From Phyllobacterium zundukense (GTDB taxonomy: Bacteria; Pseudomonadota; Alphaproteobacteria; Rhizobiales; Rhizobiaceae): 64,000 nt of DNA. Position 1 is the first letter of the stretch; each line of letters opens with the position of its first letter. Both the position numbers and the translations under genes were made by a program. The notes under the pieces are model-generated. The model had not been told where the DNA came from. It ran no database searches and saw only the letters and a list, made by a program, of their open reading frames with translations. This document shows, in pieces, positions 36,290 to 45,379 of this stretch. The stretch spans positions 186,001-250,000 of the forward strand of contig NZ_CP017943.1 of NCBI RefSeq assembly GCF_002764115.1, read 5' to 3'.

Positions 36290-36770
36290 TCCAAGAGCGA
36301 TTTTAGTTTCGTCTTGCGGATCGTCATCGTGAATGGGGCAACTTTGGGGGCATTGTATCTGCGGGCCACCGGGGCTGCGGGTGCGGTCGCAGCAAAGTAT
36401 CCCGCGCGCAAACACGCTTCCGTAGCCGCAATGCGTAGCGCGGGAATTCAGGCCAGATTGCAGTTGTTGGCGCTGACGCTGATCGGACGTATTCGTCAGG
36501 CACGTATTTGGGCGCGCAATTCGGCAAAGGCCGAAACCTTCGCGCGGGAACTTTCGAATGAGTTTGGATTCACGATAACTGCATGCACGGAACAGATCGA
36601 AGCAGTGGCTGGATCTCATATCATCGTCACGACGACGCCGGCTACGAACCGATTTTCAGCACATCACGACCATGGGATCAGACGCTGAACACAAGAATGA
36701 ACTCAAATCCGGGTCGCCAGGCGAACCATTGGCGAAATCATCAGCCGGGCCGGTCGGCAGCCTGAAGGTT
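36290..36770 (+). pseudogene. Decayed ornithine cyclodeaminase/mu-crystallin family gene
   Basis: The translation RATGAAGAVAAKYPARKHAS, then IRQARIWARNSAKAETFARELS and AGSHIIVTTTPAT matches the NAD-binding half of the ornithine cyclodeaminase family. In a different frame just downstream, GSDAEHKNELKSG gives the next conserved block, so a frameshift lies near 36660. The N-terminal substrate domain and the C-terminus are missing. Family members act on ornithine, lysine, alanine or opine-like amino acids. Confidence 0.75.
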
Positions 36771-37057
36771 TCGTCACATTCCGCCAGCCTGAGATGCGGC
36801 TGTTGATTGCCATCATGCTCGATCGGAGGCACTCGAACAGGGTCTTCCAGACTACGACATTTGCAGGGCCGATCTCATCCTCGTGGTGAGAAACGGGACG
36901 CCTTTCCCCCCCTGACTTCTGGTGGACGAGAACGAGCCTGGCCGTCCTCAGCCAGCGCCCCGTCGGGCGGCCCAATGGTTCTGCGGAGGTGACAATGTTC
37001 CTCGTCTCCCGATCATCGCTCTGATCTAGGGCCGACGTCCGTCTCCCCAGATAGGAT

Positions 37058-37290
37058 CCCGCTCATTCAGATCGGCTTGGATCAGAATGCGTTGCGCGCC
37101 GATGTAGTTTTGGCCCACGACCCAGAACGCGCCGGAGACAGAGCCTTCAACTGCTTTGTCAAAGTCGCAATCCTTCATGACGATGACCGAGCTTCCATAG
37201 CAAGCTTCTTCAAGCCCGCCGATCGGCTGATCGCCTCGTCGGTCGCCGCCCGAAAACGACACCATGCGGACCTGGCGCGCAGAGATCAAG
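37058..37290 (-). pseudogene. Aldehyde dehydrogenase fragment
   Basis: The minus strand reads VSFSGGDRRGDQ, then SVIVMKDCDFDKAVEGSVSGAFW and GQNYIGAQRILIQADL. This is the central part of an aldehyde dehydrogenase, where the family has VSFTGS, then VIV..DADLD.AV and GQNCI. The catalytic cysteine is replaced by tyrosine (NYIG), and both ends are lost, so it is inactive. Confidence 0.75.
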
Positions 37291-37409
37291 CGGTGATCAA
37301 CTCCCTGGCATGCTTCAAGTGGAGCGCTCTGAACGACGCTTGTGGGGCTCCATCGCAACCTCCTTGTTCAAGGTGTTGCGACGACCGGTTGAATTTGCCT
37401 TGCACAACT

Positions 37410-37735
37410 GGACAAACCCGGCATGAGCCGTCCGATTCACCCGCTAACTGACAATACGACGGGCGAACGCATCGATAACGAAGGCGACAGAAACGAGGCC
37501 ATGCCAGGCGGTGGACATTTGTGAAATCGCTCACCTAGAGCCGGATCGGCGCGGGAGCCTTGAACTGGCTGTTCACGCGGTCGAGCGGGCTGGCAGCCGG
37601 CTTGTCTGGAAATGTCGAGCGGATCGGCATTGCCTCGGGTAATGCTCTGAAGACCCATCACCCTCATGAGCCGAGCGAGGGTGCATCTGGCGACGTCGAA
37701 CAGGCAGAACTTTTCGTCATCGACTTGACGCCCTC
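37410..37735 (-). mobile_element. IS3-family transposase remnant
   Basis: Pieces in more than one minus-strand frame read [26 protein letters not shown], then PLDRVNSQFKAPAP, VSDFT, and VAFVIDAFARRIV-like and RTAHAGFV-like segments. These are consecutive blocks of an IS3-group OrfB integrase (DDE), with stops and frameshifts between them. It abuts and overlaps the 3' end of the YdjC-like gene at 37664. Confidence 0.75.
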
Positions 37736-38593
37736 CCGCAATGATCCGCGCCGAACGGGCAAACCGTCTGTCCATTTCCGAAACGATGAGTCCTTCAACA
37801 CCTCATACTCGTCGATGCGAATTTGCGCGGAATCGGGTTCGATAGCCTCGATCTCTCCCGGCGCATTTGCGTGCAGGCAAAGAAAGTTGAGGCCGGGTTC
37901 GATTTGCTCAAAAAGATGTTGGTATCGCTCGGCTGCAGGTTGCCTCCTGTGCCAGGGCGTCTCAAGGGCTTTGGTTGCAAGTATTTCGCCGGCGTTAACG
38001 AGACGCTCTGCTGCACTTGTATAACTATCTTGGTCAACCGCCCCCAGATTGTGTTTAGGCCCGTATGCTGCGATCGTTGCTGGGAACACTGTGGGTAGTT
38101 TAAACTCAAGGCAGAGTGCGACATATCGGTCAACAAACTCGGGTGAAAAGACGCCACCCATATGGCCATCAACATGCGTGGGGGTCAGACCCGCCGAGAG
38201 AAAGGTCTCGATTTGAGCACGCATCTCGGCGTCGACCGCGTCTGGATGGGCATGACGCCGCAGCTCCGCTACACTCCGCCACATGAAGCCGTCGCCGTCG
38301 ATGAGCCCCGATGAAGCTGAAACCTTTGTGAGAGGCCGCCATCGATAGTGGCGCTTCTCGGATGTGAGTGTGAGATGGATGCCGAGATTAAGATCTGGTT
38401 CCAGCGCGCCAGCCTCGGCGATTTCGGGAAACCATGGACACGGGACCATAACGGATCCTGAATCCACCGCTCCAAGCCGACGCAGCTCAATATAAGCTTG
38501 ATTGGCGCCGTGACACATGCCAACGTCGTCGATATTGATCACCACGAAGGGAGGTTTGAACTCTCCGTTGTCGCTTTTCCCAACATTGGTCAT
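37664..38593 (-). CDS. YdjC/ChbG-like carbohydrate deacetylase, 3' end replaced by IS3 sequence
   Basis: A 309-residue protein of the ChbG/HpnK (YdjC) family, metal-dependent deacetylases of N-acetylated sugars. [18 protein letters not shown] gives the catalytic D-D pair, [11 protein letters not shown] the first histidine site, and [15 protein letters not shown] the second. The last 30 or so residues ([20 protein letters not shown]) come from the IS3 remnant read in another frame, so the native end is lost after [17 protein letters not shown] start at the ATG at 38593 after AGGAGGG. It may still fold. It follows the mocA-like gene by 32 bases. A role in removing an acetyl group from an aminoinositol would fit but is speculative. 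Confidence 0.75.
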   Translation of the reverse strand: MTNVGKSDNGEFKPPFVVINIDDVGMCHGANQAYIELRRLGAVDSGSVMVPCPWFPEIAEAGALEPDLNLGIHLTLTSEKRHYRWRPLTKVSASSGLIDGDGFMWRSVAELRRHAHPDAVDAEMRAQIETFLSAGLTPTHVDGHMGGVFSPEFVDRYVALCLEFKLPTVFPATIAAYGPKHNLGAVDQDSYTSAAERLVNAGEILATKALETPWHRRQPAAERYQHLFEQIEPGLNFLCLHANAPGEIEAIEPDSAQIRIDEYEVLKDSSFRKWTDGLPVRRGSLREGVKSMTKSSACSTSPDAPSLGS

Positions 38594-38625
38594 CCTGATT
38601 ATTTCCCTCCTACTCACCACTCCAC

Positions 38626-39567
38626 CTACTTATCCGTCTGATTGAGTTCGCGTGACAGTACTTCGGTGGCTGCTTCGGCGACGGCGAGCGCGGCAACAGC
38701 GTCTGGAGCGGTTGCACCCTGTGGTGCCCCTCCCTCGGCAGCTTGAACGAAATCTTCAAGCTGGGCCCGGAGGGCATTCAGGAAGACCGCTTCTCCATCT
38801 GGGGGCCAAAAGAAGCGAGATTCGGCAAAGCCTGCGGTGCCGAAGACTTGAGTCCAGCAAGCATCCCCAAGTGGAAATCTCCGCCCTAGCGAAACGAGAC
38901 CGCTGCTACCGTCTGACAAATCGCAAAGTAGATGAACAGCATCGGGATCGACTTTCACCGCTTCTGCAAATGTAGTTTTCGAGGCAGCAACGCGAAAATT
39001 GGTCGGTTCCTGGCCTGTAAGCCAGCGCATCTGATCAAATTCATGGACGCCCATGTCGACAAACGCACCGCCTCCAGTAGCTCGGAATGAAGCCGCTGGG
39101 GGTGTTTCATCCCATTGAAAGCAAGAAACGAGGTAAAGGTCACCAAGCAGCCCCGCGCGGATGTTATCTCGGAGTTGCTTCAGCTCAGGAACGAACCGTC
39201 GCCAGTATCCTATCTGCAAGTGCACTTTAAACCGTTCTGCCACCTCGGCGGCCTTGCGAGCTTCTTCGGCAGTGACGCCGCAGGGCTTTTCGCAGAGGAT
39301 GGGTAAGCCGCGTGCCGCTATCTCTGCGACTGTATCCACATGCGTCTTGCTGGGGGTTGCGATAAGAACGCCATCAACTTCGCCGGAATCTATCATCTCA
39401 CCGGCGGTTTCATACGTTTTAATCCCGCTGCCCGCCAAACTAAGGCGAGTAGCGGCTACCGGATCCGCGACGGCAGCGATTTCGACAAGCGAGCTTTCAG
39501 CAGCAGCACGAAGATGAACCTGACCCATTCGGCCAGCACCAATTAAACCAAGACGGAATTTGCTCAT
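38626..39567 (-). CDS. mocA: MocA-like Gfo/Idh/MocA dehydrogenase
   Basis: A 313-residue NAD(P)-dependent dehydrogenase. [18 protein letters not shown] is a perfect Rossmann start, [13 protein letters not shown] holds the EKP motif near residue 95, and [21 protein letters not shown] contains the D-x-G-x-H catalytic pattern near 172. It is transcribed leftward after mocB and before the YdjC-like gene. The mocA-mocB adjacency is what is known from rhizobial rhizopine loci, and MocA gave the family its name. Expected role: oxidation of scyllo-inosamine or a related inositol. The gene name rests on context and recall, not on alignment. Confidence 0.8.
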   Translation of the reverse strand: MSKFRLGLIGAGRMGQVHLRAAAESSLVEIAAVADPVAATRLSLAGSGIKTYETAGEMIDSGEVDGVLIATPSKTHVDTVAEIAARGLPILCEKPCGVTAEEARKAAEVAERFKVHLQIGYWRRFVPELKQLRDNIRAGLLGDLYLVSCFQWDETPPAASFRATGGGAFVDMGVHEFDQMRWLTGQEPTNFRVAASKTTFAEAVKVDPDAVHLLCDLSDGSSGLVSLGRRFPLGDACWTQVFGTAGFAESRFFWPPDGEAVFLNALRAQLEDFVQAAEGGAPQGATAPDAVAALAVAEAATEVLSRELNQTDK

Positions 39568-39912
39568 AGTTAATCCAGCGGTTAGAGTTTAATAACGGAT
39601 AGGTTCAAAGCGGATCTGCCTTTGCCGCAGTCCACTCAGCCTCGCACAAGACCATGGCCTTACGACCATTCACTCTGCCAACCTGTAGGGTTAGATCCGA
39701 TTGGTCGAGCTTGAGCGGCATGATGGCGCGTACTGTTGGGTATGCACCGGTGGCAGGCACGGTTGACGGTGTTTAGCATTTGAGGTCACTATTCTCGCGC
39801 CGATCCATGTCCGGCTGGAGTCCAGGAGCGAAATGTGCCATCTCGTCGCCCCCTTTAGTGGTAGACGGACGCATCGGAGTTGGGCGCGCCGGCGGCGCGC
39901 CCCAGATCAAGT
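39568..39912. other. Gap between mocB and mocA with a GC-rich stem-loop
   Basis: GGGCGCGCC and GGCGCGCCC form a perfect nine-base stem with a three-base loop at 39882-39902, ten bases past the mocB stop. Stem-loops after binding-protein genes often protect their mRNA or reduce read-through, raising binding protein above downstream genes. The rest has no gene I can name. A minus-strand stretch (about 39607-39770) reading LDQSDLTLQVGRVNGRKAMVL faintly resembles a hotdog thioesterase end, at low confidence. Confidence 0.5.
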
Positions 39913-40842
39913 TCAGTTCTTTACCTGAAACTCGGCCATATTCCCCTTCGTGACTAGCACGAAGGGGATATACAACTTTCTTTCCAATGCTTCGCCCTTG
40001 GCGAGCTTGAGTGCGGCATCAATTGAACCCTTGCCTTGGCCGACAGCGTCCTGGAACACGGTGACGTCCAAATCGCCGGCCGCCATCGCATAGAGCGCGT
40101 CATCGGTAGCATCGATGCCGCCGATGACGACCGAATCCATGGAGCGGCCTGCGGCCTTCAGCGCCTGAATGGCACCGATCGCCATTTCGTCGTTGTTGGC
40201 AATGACGGCATCGAATTCCAAACCGCTGGAAAGCCAGTTGGTCATCAGGTCGGTGCCCTGGGTGCGCTGCCAGTTGGCGGTCTGCTCCTGGACGATCTCG
40301 ATGCCCTTACATTCGTCGGTGGCGAGAACGTCATGCACGTCCTTGGTGCGCATGCGGGCCGCCTCGTTCGACAACTCGCCCATCATGACAACGGCCTTGC
40401 CCTTGCCCTTCAGCAGACGGCACATCTCCTTGGTTTGCAGCGTGCCGGAATCGACCTCGTTCGAGGCGACGAAGGCTTGCGTCTCCGGAAGCGTGTCTAT
40501 GTTTACCGGCAAGCGGTTGACGTAGACAAGAGGAATGCCGGCGTCTGCCGCGAGCTTCGACAGGACGACCGTCGCGTCCGTGTCGACTGGCTGGACGATG
40601 ATGGCATCCACCCCGGCTGCAATGAAGTTCTGGATCTGGCTCTGCTGCTTGGCGACGTCATTCAGTGCGTCTTCGATCTGTAGTTCCACGCCGTCGAGCG
40701 ACTTGGCGTAGTCCTCCATTCCGTTGCGTAGCACCGTCCCGAACTTGTCGTCGAACACCGCCATCGAAGCGCCAATGGTCTCCGCATGCGCAGCCGTCGA
40801 CATCAGGACAGCCATCACACTGCCTATAATGAATTTTTTCAT
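39913..40842 (-). CDS. mocB: Periplasmic sugar-binding protein, putative rhizopine-binding MocB
   Basis: A 309-residue binding protein of the ribose/galactose class (Peripla_BP_4). The leader MKKFIIGSVMAVLMSTAAHA is a standard signal peptide cleaved before ETIGAS. The mature part has IGASMAVFDDKFGTVLRNG, GVDAIIVQPVDTDA, VVIGGIDATDDALYAMAAGD and DVTVFQDAVGQGKG, typical of the family. I start at 40842 because GGAGGAG precedes it; a longer frame upstream is not plausible. It diverges from mocR. It would hand 3-O-methyl-scyllo-inosamine or a related inositol to the ATPase and permease at 33496-36097. No permease gene lies next to it. Confidence 0.85.
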   Translation of the reverse strand: MKKFIIGSVMAVLMSTAAHAETIGASMAVFDDKFGTVLRNGMEDYAKSLDGVELQIEDALNDVAKQQSQIQNFIAAGVDAIIVQPVDTDATVVLSKLAADAGIPLVYVNRLPVNIDTLPETQAFVASNEVDSGTLQTKEMCRLLKGKGKAVVMMGELSNEAARMRTKDVHDVLATDECKGIEIVQEQTANWQRTQGTDLMTNWLSSGLEFDAVIANNDEMAIGAIQALKAAGRSMDSVVIGGIDATDDALYAMAAGDLDVTVFQDAVGQGKGSIDAALKLAKGEALERKLYIPFVLVTKGNMAEFQVKN

Positions 40843-40959
40843 TTCGTTTTTCTCCTCCGCTCTTCGGTGCCGGCACATCCAACACTTGAAGAGACCACAG
40901 ATTGAAGGGATAATGGCCCAACTGAAAGAGCAGCTTTCAACGATTTTGAAGGAACCAAT
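40843..40959. promoter_or_regulatory. mocB-mocR divergent promoter region
   Basis: A 117-base gap between divergent genes. It contains GAAAG-AGCAG-CTTTC at 40924-40938 and, overlapping the mocR ribosome site, GAAGGAACCAAT (40948-40959), which resembles the core of the segments before mocC and mocD. These could be MocR sites for autoregulation and mocB control. Confidence 0.4.
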
Positions 40960-42471
40960 TTGGCCAAGCGACGCACCCGTTTTCCCTCGGATATGCTTGT
41001 TCTTGATCGCGACGCAGATGTACCTATGCACCGGCAGCTCTACGAAAAGCTGCGTGCAGAAATACTCGCCGGTCATCTGAAGGCTGACACACGCCTCCCA
41101 CCCACCCGTTTGATGGCCGAGGATCTCGGCGTTAGCCGCAACACGGTGATCACTACTTACGACACTCTTCTCGCTGAGGGGTATCTGGAATCGCGTTCAG
41201 GATCGGGCACCTGGGTGGCGACGCTGCCCGCAGACGCCGTCACTCAGCGGAATTCGGTTGGCAGGGCCGGTGCGCCGTCTCTCTCATCCCGCGGTACGAG
41301 AATGGCTAATCAGCCGCGAGACCGGACGATCCCTGATCGCATAGCCTTCCATCCCGGCTATCCGGAGATCAAAGCGTTTCCCTTCTCCACGTGGGCACGG
41401 CTGCTCAAGCGGCACGCGCGATATTCCCATGAAGACCTCTACGGCTACCATTGGGTTACGGGCCACCCGCGGCTGAAGGCGGCGATAGCAGAATACCTGC
41501 GGGCTTCACGGGGTGTGGAGTGCAACCCCGAGCAGGTGATCGTGGTCAACGGCACGCAAGCCGCCCTCGACATTCTTGCTCGCATGCTCGTCGACGAAGG
41601 CGATATCTGCTGGATGGAGGAGCCCGGCTACGTTGGCGCCCAAAACGCACTCCTGAGCGCCGGCGCAAGACTCGTGCCATTGCCTGTCGGACCAGACGGC
41701 TGGTCGCTAGACGACGAGACCCGGCCATCGCCGCGTCTGATCTTCGTCACGCCATCCTGCCAATGGCCGCTAGGCTGCGTCATGCGCATGGAAGACAGGC
41801 TGCGGCTTCTTCAGATTGCCGAGAGGCACGATGCCTGGATTGTCGAGGACGACTACGACAGCGAGTATCGTTTCCGCGGACGGCCGATACCGGCGATGCA
41901 GGGCTTGGACAAGTCCGGGCGCGTAATCTATGTGGGCACCTTTGCGAAGACGCTCTTCCCCTCGCTGAGGATCGGCTTCATCGTTGTGCCGCCGCATCTC
42001 TCGGAAGGGTTCAAGCGGGTTGCCAGCAACACAGGCCACTATCCCTCCCTCCTGCTGCAAGCTGCACTCGCGGATTTCATCAGCGAGGGCTACTTCGCCA
42101 CACATCTTCGGCGGATGCGCCGCCTTTATGCTGATCGGCAGAAGGTATTCGTCGCTGAGTGCCGGCGCCATCTCGCTGACTGGCTCACAATCGATGAAAA
42201 CGACGCGGGCATGCAACTTGTTGCGCGCTTCACGCGGGGGCTTGAAGATGAGATTCTGTGGCAGGCGGCGCAGAGGCAGGGCGTGAATTTCTCACCACTG
42301 TCACGACAGTTCTTCCATAGCCCGCCCCAACAGGGCGCCATACTGGGTTACGCTGGCATCGACCTGAAGACCATGCGCGAGGGGATTAGTTCATTGCGTG
42401 CAGCCTTCGTGAACCTAGAGAGCAGCGGCGCTCTCGGCCCGCCGGAGCGTGCTTTACCACCGCGGCCGTGA
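40960..42471 (+). CDS. mocR: MocR-type GntR/aminotransferase transcriptional regulator
   Basis: A 503-residue regulator of the MocR/PdxR class, a GntR winged helix joined to a fold-type I aminotransferase domain. DVPMHRQLYEKLRAEILAGHLKADTRLPPTRLMAEDLGVSRNTVITTYDTL is the DNA-binding part (residues 20-75). NGTQAALDILARML, WIVEDDYDSEYRF and GTFAKTLFPSLRIGF (PLP lysine) belong to the second domain. I keep the TTG at 40960, which has GAAGGAA seven bases upstream; ATG at 40993 is an alternative. It diverges from mocB and precedes mocD, so it probably controls both. MocR is the founding member of the class and comes from rhizopine loci, which matches the setting exactly. Confidence 0.88.
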   Translation: MAKRRTRFPSDMLVLDRDADVPMHRQLYEKLRAEILAGHLKADTRLPPTRLMAEDLGVSRNTVITTYDTLLAEGYLESRSGSGTWVATLPADAVTQRNSVGRAGAPSLSSRGTRMANQPRDRTIPDRIAFHPGYPEIKAFPFSTWARLLKRHARYSHEDLYGYHWVTGHPRLKAAIAEYLRASRGVECNPEQVIVVNGTQAALDILARMLVDEGDICWMEEPGYVGAQNALLSAGARLVPLPVGPDGWSLDDETRPSPRLIFVTPSCQWPLGCVMRMEDRLRLLQIAERHDAWIVEDDYDSEYRFRGRPIPAMQGLDKSGRVIYVGTFAKTLFPSLRIGFIVVPPHLSEGFKRVASNTGHYPSLLLQAALADFISEGYFATHLRRMRRLYADRQKVFVAECRRHLADWLTIDENDAGMQLVARFTRGLEDEILWQAAQRQGVNFSPLSRQFFHSPPQQGAILGYAGIDLKTMREGISSLRAAFVNLESSGALGPPERALPPRP

Positions 42472-42532
42472 TACCGGCTTCCGATGCGCACTGAACCCAG
42501 CCGAGCATAAGGGGGTAATACGCCCAGGAAAA

Positions 42533-42581
42533 AGCGGTGCTCTCCAAAAACTAGAAAGTGGCTCTCACGAAGGGACCAATC
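42533..42581 (+). promoter_or_regulatory. Candidate MocR site upstream of mocD
   Basis: Aligns ungapped to 30771-30820 upstream of mocC; the best core is CACGAAGGGACCAATC. It ends 40 bases before the mocD start, a normal place for an activator or operator site. Confidence 0.45.
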
Positions 42582-42621
42582 ATGGGTTAGCATAATTTAG
42601 CATTAAAACCGGAGGCACCCA

Positions 42622-43707
42622 ATGGTTCCGACAAAAAGAGATTACAGCCTGCTTGGTCGCGATACCGAAGCCGCGGTTGAGAGTGGGCTTGCAGCAGCCG
42701 AGTGGTATCACACCGACGTTCCGCGCAAGCAGATGAAGGAACTGATGAAGCGCGAGGATGGTCCTGCCATCCGCGACACCATCATCTGGCTCGGCAGCAT
42801 GGTCCTTTTCGGCGGCCTCGGCATCTATTTCTGGGGCACGTGGTTCGCCGTGCCATTTTTCCTCGCCTATGGCGTACTCTATGGCTCGGCTTCCGACAGC
42901 CGCTGGCACGAATGCGGCCACGGCACGGCCTTCAAGACCCGCTGGATGAATGATGTCGTCTACCAGATCGCCTGCTTCATGATCATGCGCAATCCGGTGA
43001 CATGGCGCTGGAGCCACACCCGCCACCACACCGACACGGTGATTGTCGGCCGCGATCCGGAGATCGCTGTTATGCGTCCGCCGGATCTCCTGAGAATCGT
43101 CGTCAATGTCTTTGGCATCATTGATGTCTGGCATGCGGTCATCGATATGGTGCGTAACGCGGCCGGGATCGTCAGCGCCGAGGAGAAGACATTCATCCCG
43201 GAGATGGAGCAGCCGAAGGTGATCCGCGTGGCACGGATATGGGTAGCGATCTATGCGGTAACGATCGGGTTCTCGATCTGGTTGGGTTCCATCCTGCCGC
43301 TGATGCTGATCGGGCTGCCGCGATTCTACGGCGCCTGGCATGCGGTGATGACGGGCCTTTTGCAGCACGGAGGCCTTGCCGACAACGTGACCGACCACCG
43401 GCTCAACAGCCGCACCGTCTTTATGAATCCGCTGAGCCGCTTCATCTATTGGAACATGAACTATCATGTGGAGCACCACATGTTTCCGATGGTGCCCTAT
43501 CATGCGCTGCCGAAGCTCCACGCCATCATCAAGTACGACCTGCCTGCCGCCAATCCGTCGATCCTTCACGGCTTCCGCGAAATGATCCCAGCCTTTCTGC
43601 GGCAATTGCGCAACGAGGACTATTTCCTGAAGCGCGAGCTGCCGCCGACGGCGAGGCCTTATCGCGAAGAGTTCCACAGCGACCGGGGCGTCCACGCCGC
43701 CGAGTGA
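42622..43707 (+). CDS. mocD: Membrane diiron oxygenase/desaturase-like rhizopine oxygenase subunit
   Basis: A 361-residue integral membrane protein of the fatty-acid-desaturase/alkane-hydroxylase superfamily. Three histidine boxes bind the diiron centre: HECGH at 96-100, HTRHH at 132-136 and HVEHH at 282-286, with hydrophobic helices near 53-90 and 220-245. The next two genes encode a Rieske ferredoxin and a ferredoxin reductase, giving a complete electron chain. In Rhizobium leguminosarum, MocD with MocE and MocF is reported to demethylate the rhizopine 3-O-methyl-scyllo-inosamine; I rely on memory for that. Formaldehyde would be released, which fits the folate genes downstream. Confidence 0.85.
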   Translation: MVPTKRDYSLLGRDTEAAVESGLAAAEWYHTDVPRKQMKELMKREDGPAIRDTIIWLGSMVLFGGLGIYFWGTWFAVPFFLAYGVLYGSASDSRWHECGHGTAFKTRWMNDVVYQIACFMIMRNPVTWRWSHTRHHTDTVIVGRDPEIAVMRPPDLLRIVVNVFGIIDVWHAVIDMVRNAAGIVSAEEKTFIPEMEQPKVIRVARIWVAIYAVTIGFSIWLGSILPLMLIGLPRFYGAWHAVMTGLLQHGGLADNVTDHRLNSRTVFMNPLSRFIYWNMNYHVEHHMFPMVPYHALPKLHAIIKYDLPAANPSILHGFREMIPAFLRQLRNEDYFLKRELPPTARPYREEFHSDRGVHAAE

Positions 43708-43748
43708 GGCGAGCCGGCAATCAGACAATGCGATGAATGGAGGAAACC

Positions 43749-44066
43749 ATGAGCTCGAACTGGGTCCAGGTCTGCGCAGCCGACGATATCGACGAGGAAG
43801 ACGTCATCCGTTTCGACCATGAAGGCCGTACCTTCGCCGTCTACCGCAGCCCCGATGACGAATACTTTGCGACGGACGGGCTCTGCACCCATGAGCAGAT
43901 CCACCTCGCCGAGGGGCTGGTGATGGACGACATCATCGAATGTCCGAAGCACAACGGTCGCTTCAACTATAAAACCGGCCAGGCCAAGGGGGCGCCCGTT
44001 TGCGTCAACCTGAAGACCTATCCGGTCAAGGTCGAGGCCGGCAGCGTCTTCATAGCGATTACCTGA
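43749..44066 (+). CDS. mocE: Rieske-type ferredoxin MocE
   Basis: A 105-residue soluble Rieske [2Fe-2S] protein. The cluster ligands are C46-x-H48 in CTHEQIHL and C65-x-x-H68 in CPKHNGRF. Length fits stand-alone Rieske ferredoxins of oxygenase systems. I start at the ATG at 43749, preceded by GGAGGAAACC. It lies 41 bases after mocD and 39 before mocF. It should carry electrons from the reductase to the diiron oxygenase. Confidence 0.92.
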   Translation: MSSNWVQVCAADDIDEEDVIRFDHEGRTFAVYRSPDDEYFATDGLCTHEQIHLAEGLVMDDIIECPKHNGRFNYKTGQAKGAPVCVNLKTYPVKVEAGSVFIAIT

Positions 44067-44105
44067 GCACGCGGCCTGATGCTTCAGGCGCGAGGGGAGG
44101 AGAAC

Positions 44106-45332
44106 ATGAGCCATATTGTGATCGTCGGCGCCGGCGAATGCGGCGCAAGGGCGGCTTTTGCCCTCAGGGAAAAGGGTTTTGGGGGCGAAATCACCCTGAT
44201 CGGCGCTGAACCCCACCTCCCTTACGAGCGGCCGCCGCTTTCCAAGGAAGGGCTCGCCTGCGGGGGGGCGCCGAAATACGTGGCCGGCCCCGAGCGCTAT
44301 GACGACGCTCAGATTACCGTATTGATCGGTGTCCCGGTCGAGGCGATTGACCGAAGGCGCAAGGCGGTGCGGCTCGCGGATGGCCGTGCCATTGACTACG
44401 ATCGGCTGCTGCTTGCGACCGGCGCCCGGCCGCGCGCCCTTCTGAGCGTGAGCGGGAACATCGAGCGTATCCGGATGCTCCGGACCCATACCGATGCTCT
44501 GGCGATCCGTGGCGAACTTGCGCCGGGGCGGAAGCTCGCCATCATCGGCGGCGGCTTTATCGGTCTAGAACTCGCTGCGACGGCCCGCAAGCTCGGCGCC
44601 GACGTCGTGGTCATCGAGGGCTTGCCGCGCATCCTTTCCCGCGGCGTGCCGGAGGAGATCGCAGCAGTCGTTGCCGAGCGGCACCGGCAGGAAGGCGTCA
44701 AGATTGTTTGCGGCGCGCGCATCGCGGCGCTTGAGGCGGATGATGATAACGGACGAGTCCTCTTCGCCGATGGCGCCTGTATGCCCGCCGATCTCATTGT
44801 CGTCGGCATTGGGGTGATCCCGAACACCGAACTTGCGGAGGCTGCCGGAATCCTGGTCGAAAACGGCATCGCCGTTGACGAAACGCTCGAAACCTCGGAC
44901 CCCGACATCTATGCGGCGGGCGACTGCTGTTCCTTTCCGCTCTCGCACTACGACGGCCGGCGGGTGCGGCTCGAAGCCTGGCGCAATGCGCAGGATCAGG
45001 GGACGATCGCTGCTGCCAACCTGATGGGTGCGGCCGAGCCTGTCACAAGCGTACCGTGGTTCTGGTCGGATCAATACGAGCTGACTCTGCAGATTGCCGG
45101 CCTCGCCGATGGCGCTGTGGCGACTGTCCGACGCGACCTCGGGAACGACGCATTCATTCTGTTCCACCTCGCCAGCGAGGGGCGGCTGATCGCCGCAAGC
45201 GGCATTGGCCCCGGGAGTGCGGTCGCCCGCGACATTCGCCTTGCGGAAATGCTCATCGCCGCAGGTAGCCGCCCGGACCCAGCAGCACTTGCCTCGCCCG
45301 AGACCAAGCTCAAGAAACTCTTGGCGGCCTGA
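44106..45332 (+). CDS. mocF: Ferredoxin reductase MocF
   Basis: A 408-residue FAD- and NAD(P)H-dependent reductase of the putidaredoxin-reductase type. IVIVGAGECGARAAF is the FAD Rossmann motif, LATGARPR near residue 105 is typical, GRKLAIIGGGFIGLELAA near 145 binds NAD(P)H, and DIYAAGDC near 270 is the second FAD contact. The C-terminal domain is present. GAGGGGAGGAGAAC precedes the start. It follows mocE and completes the mocDEF electron-transfer set. Confidence 0.92.
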   Translation: MSHIVIVGAGECGARAAFALREKGFGGEITLIGAEPHLPYERPPLSKEGLACGGAPKYVAGPERYDDAQITVLIGVPVEAIDRRRKAVRLADGRAIDYDRLLLATGARPRALLSVSGNIERIRMLRTHTDALAIRGELAPGRKLAIIGGGFIGLELAATARKLGADVVVIEGLPRILSRGVPEEIAAVVAERHRQEGVKIVCGARIAALEADDDNGRVLFADGACMPADLIVVGIGVIPNTELAEAAGILVENGIAVDETLETSDPDIYAAGDCCSFPLSHYDGRRVRLEAWRNAQDQGTIAAANLMGAAEPVTSVPWFWSDQYELTLQIAGLADGAVATVRRDLGNDAFILFHLASEGRLIAASGIGPGSAVARDIRLAEMLIAAGSRPDPAALASPETKLKKLLAA

Positions 45333-45379
45333 GCGCCGCCAGAGCTCGCCATTCAACTTTGCAAATACCGGAGATTTCG

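Noticed and set aside
42580..43728. 382-codon minus-strand frame opposite mocD
   Set aside because: mocD has three histidine boxes and operon context; the opposite frame is histidine- and aspartate-rich shadow sequence.
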